Assembly (NCBI GenBank): GCA_011620845.1
Contig: WOYJ01000146.1
Location: 1-9,579, forward strand
Length of the DNA: 9,579 bases
Source: Methanobacteriaceae archaeon
GTDB lineage: Archaea > Methanobacteriota > Methanobacteria > Methanobacteriales > Methanobacteriaceae
Direction: 5' to 3'
The stretch's first letter is position 1. Each line of letters opens with the position of its first letter. The notes beneath the pieces are model-generated. The model was not told where the DNA came from, made no database searches, and saw only the letters and a list, made by a program, of their open reading frames with translations. Both the position numbers and the translations under genes were made by a program. Below are positions 5,793 to 9,579 of this stretch, piece by piece.

Positions 5793-6770
5793 ATGCTGAC
5801 CACTGTGGTAGGAAGTTATCCTGTAGTTATGGGGAAACCCGAATCCTTCATGGAGAAAATCAAGTCGACACTAGGAAGTTACGATCCATACCAGCATGCT
5901 CTGGATGCGGCAGTCACCGATCAGGTAAATGCTGGGGTAGACCTCATATCCGATGGACAGGTGAGAGAAGACATGCTGCAGATATTCGCCAGTCACATTC
6001 CCGGAATGTCTGTAGATGATAATAAACCGGTTATTGAGGGAAAGATTAACCCAGCACCCTATTCCATTGGAGCATCGGATATTAAATCAGCCCTGAACAC
6101 TGCCAAGAAGATCAACCCTGATTTTGGAAAGAATTTAGATCTATTCCATGGAAAGGATTTTAATGAAGGTTTCAAAGGGATCAAAGGGATTATAACCGGA
6201 CCAACCACCTTAGCACTTTCCAGCCTTATTGAAGGGTTCTACAGTAAAGATAAAAGGGAAGAGATAGTCGTTGATCTCGCCTGGGCCCTGAAGAAGGAAG
6301 CAGGATTTCTTCAGGAAGCCGGAGCAGCCACCATCCAGATAGATGAACCGTATCTCTCCACCGGCATTGCAGATTTAAAGACAGCACGAAAGGCGGTGGA
6401 TATTATAACTCAAAATCTATCGATCCCAGTGACCATGCATGTTTGTGGGGAGCTGGTTAATATTTGGGATGAACTTTTAAGGTTTAAAGTTGATATCCTT
6501 GATGGTGAATTCGCAGGCCAGCCGAAAAACCTGCAGATACTCGAAGATACCAATTTAAAAGGTAAAAAGCTGGGACTGGGCTGCGTGAACAACAAAACCG
6601 ATGAAATCGAAAGCAGAGAGCAGGTTGCAGAAGTAATAAAGAAGGGTATAGAAAACCTTGGAAAAGAGAATATAATAGCTGACCCTGACTGTGGAATGCG
6701 TCTACGCTCGCAGGAAGCGGCTTACTTGAAACTAAAAGTTATGGTGGAGACGGTGAAATGGCTTTCCTAA
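5793..6770 (+). CDS. metE: Archaeal core-type methionine synthase (MetE C-terminal domain only)
   Basis: It transfers a methyl group to homocysteine to form methionine. At 325 residues it corresponds only to the C-terminal catalytic barrel of the roughly 750-residue bacterial cobalamin-independent MetE. The Methanothermobacter homologue was shown to use methylcobalamin in vitro rather than methyl-tetrahydrofolate. The zinc ligands are all present: His216 and Cys218 in TMHVCGE, Glu239 in LDGEF and Cys300 in ADPDCGMR. VVGSYP (5-10), SDGQVRED (53-60), ITGPTTL (134-140) and IQIDEP (181-186) are also family motifs. The ATG at 5793 has only a weak GGTAAT upstream, but the product begins at the expected first strand. 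The 3' end overlaps thyA by 13 nt, so the two are co-transcribed. Confidence 0.93.
   Translation: MLTTVVGSYPVVMGKPESFMEKIKSTLGSYDPYQHALDAAVTDQVNAGVDLISDGQVREDMLQIFASHIPGMSVDDNKPVIEGKINPAPYSIGASDIKSALNTAKKINPDFGKNLDLFHGKDFNEGFKGIKGIITGPTTLALSSLIEGFYSKDKREEIVVDLAWALKKEAGFLQEAGAATIQIDEPYLSTGIADLKTARKAVDIITQNLSIPVTMHVCGELVNIWDELLRFKVDILDGEFAGQPKNLQILEDTNLKGKKLGLGCVNNKTDEIESREQVAEVIKKGIENLGKENIIADPDCGMRLRSQEAAYLKLKVMVETVKWLS
6743..6749 (+). promoter_or_regulatory. Ribosome binding site of thyA inside metE
   Basis: GGTGGAG lies in the metE coding sequence 8 nt before the ATG at 6758. It confirms the overlapping start and implies translational coupling of metE and thyA. Confidence 0.7.
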
Positions 6771-7420
6771 TTGAAGCAGATGAAATAGCAGACGGATGGG
6801 AAGAACTGGTTAGAAAGGTAATGAATGAAGGTAAGGAGATAAAGGATGAGAGAGGTTCATTAACCAAGGAACTCCTGAATATATTGGTCCATGTTAAAAA
6901 ACCCCTTGGTAAAAATGCAGACTATTATCTGAGTAATATAGCGAGGCTAAAGAATATTAGAATACCAAAGGGATACTTCTGGAGTGGGGAGAAACTGGAA
7001 ATTTATTCCCAGCAATTTTTAAGCAAAGACAGGCAGGGATTTGTCTACACCTATGGAAACAGACTCCGTGAACATTTCCAGGGAGTTGACCAGATACAGA
7101 AGGCTATAAACAGGCTTAGAAACTGTGAAGAATCCCGCCGGGCAATTTCAGTAACCTGGGATCCGGTGATGGACACAGAGAATGATGAGGTACCCTGTAT
7201 GATGCTTGTCGACCTGAAGATCCGTGATGGTAAACTCAACGTCACCGGCCTCTGGCGTTCACACGACATCTACGGGGCCTGGTTCCCTAACGCCGTCGGC
7301 CTTGCTAATTTAGCCCAGTACGCTGCAGGAGAACTGGGTGTGCAGGTGGGAACCCTTACCATACACTCCATCAGCGCCCATATCTATGAAGTTAACTTTG
7401 ATGAAGCAAGCAGGTTTTAA
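6758..7420 (+). CDS. thyA: Thymidylate synthase, archaeal ThyA type
   Basis: It methylates dUMP to dTMP in the cytoplasm. At 220 residues it is shorter than E. coli ThyA (264) but keeps the active site. The nucleophile is Cys147 in VPCMM. The phosphate-binding pair is Arg127-Arg128 in ESRRAI. RSHDIYGAWFPN (167-178) is equivalent to the bacterial R-S-x-D...N motif, with Asp170 and Asn178 eight residues apart as expected. SAHIYE (206-211) provides the His and Tyr that contact the deoxyribose. Methanogens lack normal folate, so methylene-tetrahydromethanopterin is the probable C1 donor; this comes from work on methanogen extracts, not from the sequence. The ATG overlaps metE by 13 nt and is preceded by GGTGGAG. 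An oligo-T terminator follows. Confidence 0.93.
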   Translation: MAFLIEADEIADGWEELVRKVMNEGKEIKDERGSLTKELLNILVHVKKPLGKNADYYLSNIARLKNIRIPKGYFWSGEKLEIYSQQFLSKDRQGFVYTYGNRLREHFQGVDQIQKAINRLRNCEESRRAISVTWDPVMDTENDEVPCMMLVDLKIRDGKLNVTGLWRSHDIYGAWFPNAVGLANLAQYAAGELGVQVGTLTIHSISAHIYEVNFDEASRF

Positions 7421-7461
7421 TTTTCTATATTAAGCCAATTTTAAGGTAAAGCAGGGTTTGA

Positions 7462-7474
7462 TTTTTTATTTTTT
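7462..7474 (+). terminator. Double oligo-T terminator after thyA
   Basis: Two runs of six T residues (7462-7467 and 7469-7474) separated by one A lie about 40 nt after the thyA stop. They end the metE-thyA transcript ahead of mch. Confidence 0.6.
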
Positions 7475-7515
7475 GTCCTTAAAAATTAAATAAAAAAACT
7501 TAAAACCAGTGGAGA

Positions 7516-7523
7516 TTTAAAAA
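7516..7523 (+). promoter_or_regulatory. Candidate TATA box for mch
   Basis: TTTAAAAA preceded by purine-rich GGAGA (a possible BRE) would place the start near 7545 and give a leader of about 60 nt. That leader would contain the direct repeat at 7549-7579. AT-rich alternatives exist nearby, so this is tentative. Confidence 0.3.
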
Positions 7524-7548
7524 GAGAAATGGAAAATGAATTTTTAAA

Positions 7549-7579
7549 TTCAAAGATGAAATGATTTCAAAGATGAAAT
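7549..7579 (+). repeat. 14-bp direct repeat in the mch leader
   Basis: TTCAAAGATGAAAT occurs exactly at 7549-7562 and 7566-7579 with a 3-nt spacer, a 17-bp period. It ends 17 nt before the mch ribosome binding site GAGGTG (7596-7601). It could be a regulatory site in the leader of a highly expressed gene or a chance local duplication. Confidence 0.7.
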
Positions 7580-7606
7580 ATAATTTTAAATTTATGAGGT
7601 GTAAGA

Positions 7607-8569
7607 ATGGTAAGTGTCAATGTGGAAGCGAAAAAAACCGTGGATTTAATGATTAAAAAGGCAGACGAACTCAACATAGCTGTGGATGTCTTAGGCAACG
7701 GATCAACCGTGATAGATGCGGGTGTAAACGTATCAGGAAGCTTTAAAGCAGGGGAACTTTACACTAAGGTCTGTTTAGGTGGACTGGCCGATGTGGGAAT
7801 CTCCATACCTGGAGACCTATCAGAAAAATTCGCCCTACCATCGGTGAAGATCAAAACAGACTTCCCATCCATATCCACCCTGGGTTCCCAGAAAGCAGGA
7901 TGGTCAGTAAGTGTGGGAGACTTCTTCGCACTGGGAAGCGGACCAGCACGTGCCCTGGCAATTAAACCCGCAGAAACCTACGAGGAGATAGGATACAAGG
8001 ACGACGCAGACATGGCCATACTGACCCTGGAAGCAGACCAGCTACCAGGAACCGATGTAACTGAAGCCATTGCCAGTGATAGTGGAGTTTCACCAGAAGA
8101 TGTTTACGTACTGGTAGCCCCTACATCATCCCTGGTAGGCTCTATACAGATATCCGGAAGGGTAGTGGAAAACGGAACCTATAAGATGCTGGAATTCCTC
8201 CACTTCGATGTGAATAAGGTAAAACACGCAGCCGGAATAGCACCCATCGCACCAGTAGACCCCGATGGACTGAAAGCCATGGGAAAAACCAACGACGCAG
8301 TACTCTTCGGTGGAAGGACCTATTACTATGTGGAATCCGAGGAAGGAGATGACATTAAATCGGTGGCTGAAAAGCTGCCATCATCAGCTTCTGATGGCTA
8401 CGGCAAACCATTCTTCGACGTCTTCAAGGAAGCAGAGTTCGACTTCTACAAGATAGACAAAGGCATGTTCGCCCCTGCTGAAGTGGTGATAAACGATTTA
8501 CGCACTGGGGAAATCTTCAAAGCAGGATACGTAAACAGCGAACTCCTCCAGAAGTCCTTTGGGTTATAA
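7607..8569 (+). CDS. mch: Methenyltetrahydromethanopterin cyclohydrolase
   Basis: Mch catalyses the reversible hydrolysis of methenyl-H4MPT to formyl-H4MPT, the third step from CO2 in methanogenesis. It is a soluble cytoplasmic homotrimer. The full 320-residue family length is present. Characteristic segments are VLGNGSTVIDAG (28-39), VCLGGLADVGIS (55-66), DFFALGSGPARALA (105-118) and SGRVVEN (183-189). The last carries Arg185 and Glu188, matching the catalytic Arg/Glu pair described for the Archaeoglobus enzyme. The ATG follows GAGGTG at 7596-7601. The gene favours C-ending codons (TTC, GAC, TAC, ATC) and GGA/CCA more than its neighbours, as expected for an abundant methanogenesis enzyme. 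It is flanked by oligo-T terminators, so it is probably transcribed alone. Confidence 0.97.
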   Translation: MVSVNVEAKKTVDLMIKKADELNIAVDVLGNGSTVIDAGVNVSGSFKAGELYTKVCLGGLADVGISIPGDLSEKFALPSVKIKTDFPSISTLGSQKAGWSVSVGDFFALGSGPARALAIKPAETYEEIGYKDDADMAILTLEADQLPGTDVTEAIASDSGVSPEDVYVLVAPTSSLVGSIQISGRVVENGTYKMLEFLHFDVNKVKHAAGIAPIAPVDPDGLKAMGKTNDAVLFGGRTYYYVESEEGDDIKSVAEKLPSSASDGYGKPFFDVFKEAEFDFYKIDKGMFAPAEVVINDLRTGEIFKAGYVNSELLQKSFGL

Positions 8570-8605
8570 TAACCCCTAACCCTTGAATTATTTAATAAAT
8601 TTTTA

Positions 8606-8616
8606 TTTTTTTTTTT
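8606..8616 (+). terminator. Long oligo-T terminator after mch
   Basis: Eleven consecutive T residues lie about 37 nt past the mch stop, preceded by another T-rich stretch (8598-8604). It is the longest T-run in the window, fitting a strongly transcribed gene. Confidence 0.65.
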
Positions 8617-8654
8617 CATTCTATGAACTTTACTTTGGAAATTGGGGATATAAC

Positions 8655-9113
8655 ATGAAGATAGGTATTTGTGATACGACATTTGCCAGGGTAGACATGG
8701 CAGAATATGCCGTAAATGAAATTAAACAAAATTTGGCCAACGTAGAGATCATACAGAGGACTGTGCCGGGTGTTAAGGATTTACCAGTAGTCTGTAAGAA
8801 ATTGATAGAAGAAGAAGGCTGCCAGATGGTCATGGCCCTGGGGATGCCCGGACCCGAGGCGATAGATAAGCAATGTGCACATGAAGCATCTACCGGTCTC
8901 ATTGCTGCTCAGCTTATGACCAACACCCATATATTGGAAGTTTTCGTCCACGAAGATGAGGGTCTCAGCCCCAAGGACCTGAAAGAACTGGCCATAAACA
9001 GGGCAACAGAACACGCCCAGAACCTTGTTAAAATGCTCAGAGGCCCTGAACAATTACGCAAAGAAGCAGGTAAGGGCATGAGAGAGGGAAGACCGGACGT
9101 TGGTCCGGTTTAA
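8655..9113 (+). CDS. ribC: Riboflavin synthase, archaeal RibC type
   Basis: It converts two molecules of 6,7-dimethyl-8-ribityllumazine into riboflavin and a pyrimidine. The archaeal enzyme is a pentamer related to lumazine synthase (RibH), not to the bacterial trimeric riboflavin synthase. The 152-residue protein has MKIGICDTTFARVDMA (1-16), RTVPGVKDLPVVCKKL (35-50), ALGMPGPE (61-68) and THILEVFVHEDE (91-102), all in the expected order for this family. The ATG at 8655 was chosen over upstream in-frame starts (from 8583) because GGGGATA lies just before it and the product starts at the family N-terminus. The upstream extension would translate the poly-T terminator of mch. An oligo-T run follows the stop, so the gene is likely monocistronic. 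Confidence 0.94.
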   Translation: MKIGICDTTFARVDMAEYAVNEIKQNLANVEIIQRTVPGVKDLPVVCKKLIEEEGCQMVMALGMPGPEAIDKQCAHEASTGLIAAQLMTNTHILEVFVHEDEGLSPKDLKELAINRATEHAQNLVKMLRGPEQLRKEAGKGMREGRPDVGPV

Positions 9114-9121
9114 TTTAATTA

Positions 9122-9127
9122 TTTTTT
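9122..9127 (+). terminator. Oligo-T terminator after ribC
   Basis: Six consecutive T residues, followed by a second T4 run, occur 9 nt after the ribC stop. Confidence 0.5.
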
Positions 9128-9193
9128 CTATTTTGTAATTTAAGATAGATTAATTACTGCCCATCTACATAATATAATAGTGAGGATAATAAA

Positions 9194-9200
9194 GGGTGAT
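9194..9200 (+). promoter_or_regulatory. Ribosome binding site deciding the ATG start of the CMD-family gene
   Basis: GGGTGAT lies 3 nt before ATG at 9204, the same arrangement as at 1857-1863. It rules out the in-frame GTG at 9180, which has no binding site. Confidence 0.75.
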
Positions 9201-9203
9201 ATC

Positions 9204-9524
9204 ATGAAGGAAGAGATATTCTACAGCACAGGAATGAAGAAAATTAAAGAGGACTACCCGGATCTTTACCAGGCAAGCGTGGATTTAAATGAAGTAGCCT
9301 ACACTGGAAAGGTTCTTGACTATAAAACTCAGAAGCTGATAGCACTGGGTATAACAGCAGCAAATTCTGATGATAGGGCTACTAAAAAACAGATACTCAG
9401 TAACATGCAGGAATTCGGCGCGACCAGAGACGAAATAATGGATGTCCTGAGGGTGGTCCTGCTGATTGCAGGTAAACCAGCCTTTATGAAGGCGGTTAAT
9501 ATCCTGTATAAAATTGAAAAATAG
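9204..9524 (+). CDS. Carboxymuconolactone decarboxylase (CMD)-family protein without redox cysteines
   Basis: A 106-residue all-helical protein of the CMD/AhpD-like superfamily, shown by the central LIALGITAANSDDRATKKQI region (45-64), then EFGATRDEIMDVLRVVLLIAGKPAF (70-94) with the superfamily's GAT-x-x-E-I motif. In peroxidase members this core carries CxxC and a downstream His. Here the whole protein contains no Cys and no His, so AhpD-type thiol chemistry is impossible. It may be a binding or structural member, or act on another substrate; its true role is unknown. The Lys, Asp and Arg cluster SDDRATKK (55-62) sits where the CxxC would be. It appears to be a single gene with a T-run after the stop. 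Confidence 0.82.
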   Translation: MKEEIFYSTGMKKIKEDYPDLYQASVDLNEVAYTGKVLDYKTQKLIALGITAANSDDRATKKQILSNMQEFGATRDEIMDVLRVVLLIAGKPAFMKAVNILYKIEK

Positions 9525-9539
9525 TTTTAGGGTCTTAGA

Positions 9540-9545
9540 TTTTTT
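9540..9545 (+). terminator. Oligo-T run after the CMD-family gene
   Basis: Six T residues lie 15 nt after the stop at 9524, with further T-rich stretches to the window end. It probably ends this transcript. Nothing else is recognisable in the last 55 bases. Confidence 0.4.
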
Positions 9546-9579
9546 ATGTTTCTGAGAGTTTTTGTAGGGCTGTTTTTGA

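Noticed and set aside
8583..8654. 24-residue N-terminal extension of RibC
   Set aside because: It would translate the T-run terminator of mch into poly-Phe; the family start and GGGGATA site support ATG at 8655.
8781..9053. Minus-strand open frame inside ribC
   Set aside because: It is antisense to a well-recognised enzyme, with no start signal and no domain.

Overview
This window looks like chromosomal core sequence of a hydrogenotrophic methanogen of the order Methanobacteriales, most likely Methanobacterium or a close relative. Four things point there. It encodes methenyl-tetrahydromethanopterin cyclohydrolase (Mch), archaeal-type riboflavin synthase, a compact archaeal MetE and a short archaeal thymidylate synthase. 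It carries the methanogen-restricted families DUF1890 and DUF1894. Its ribosome binding sites are of the GGTGAT/GGAGG type, with several TTG/GTG starts. Its spacers are AT-rich, with oligo-T terminators and TATA-like promoters. From memory, the order DUF1890, DUF1894, metE, thyA, mch matches the MTH777 to MTH773 neighbourhood of Methanothermobacter thermautotrophicus. I could not check this.

Layout. Positions 1-510 hold a small membrane protein made of three DUF308-like repeats, followed by an oligo-T terminator. Positions 658-1792 hold hypA and hypB, the nickel insertion pair for [NiFe] hydrogenases. A DUF354 glycosyltransferase-like protein follows at 1867-2892. A tRNA-Ala(GGC) gene lies on the minus strand at 2970-3042, convergent with DUF354 and divergent from a GNAT acetyltransferase at 3148-3639. 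A tight three-gene unit follows at 3752-5630: a polytopic membrane protein, DUF1890 and DUF1894, with 23- and 2-nt gaps. Next come metE and thyA (5793-7420), which overlap by 13 nt, then mch (7607-8569), ribC (8655-9113) and a cysteine-free CMD-family protein (9204-9524). Every protein gene is on the plus strand. No gap between genes exceeds about 190 bp, so no long region is unexplained.

How the genes fit together. Mch interconverts methenyl- and formyl-H4MPT in the CO2-to-methane pathway. In methanogens ThyA is expected to draw its C1 unit from methylene-H4MPT, and the compact archaeal MetE takes its methyl group from a methyl-corrinoid. The right half is therefore a C1 crossroads linking methanogenesis to dTMP and methionine synthesis. 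RibC supplies riboflavin for FAD/FMN and the deazaflavin F420 network. HypA and HypB mature the hydrogenases that provide the reductant.

I found no mobile element, CRISPR array, defence system or sign of recent transfer. The least understood part is the membrane protein-DUF1890-DUF1894 unit. The spacers also hold several short perfect direct repeats of 11-15 bp, and one 13-mer is shared by two leaders. No obviously new system is visible.
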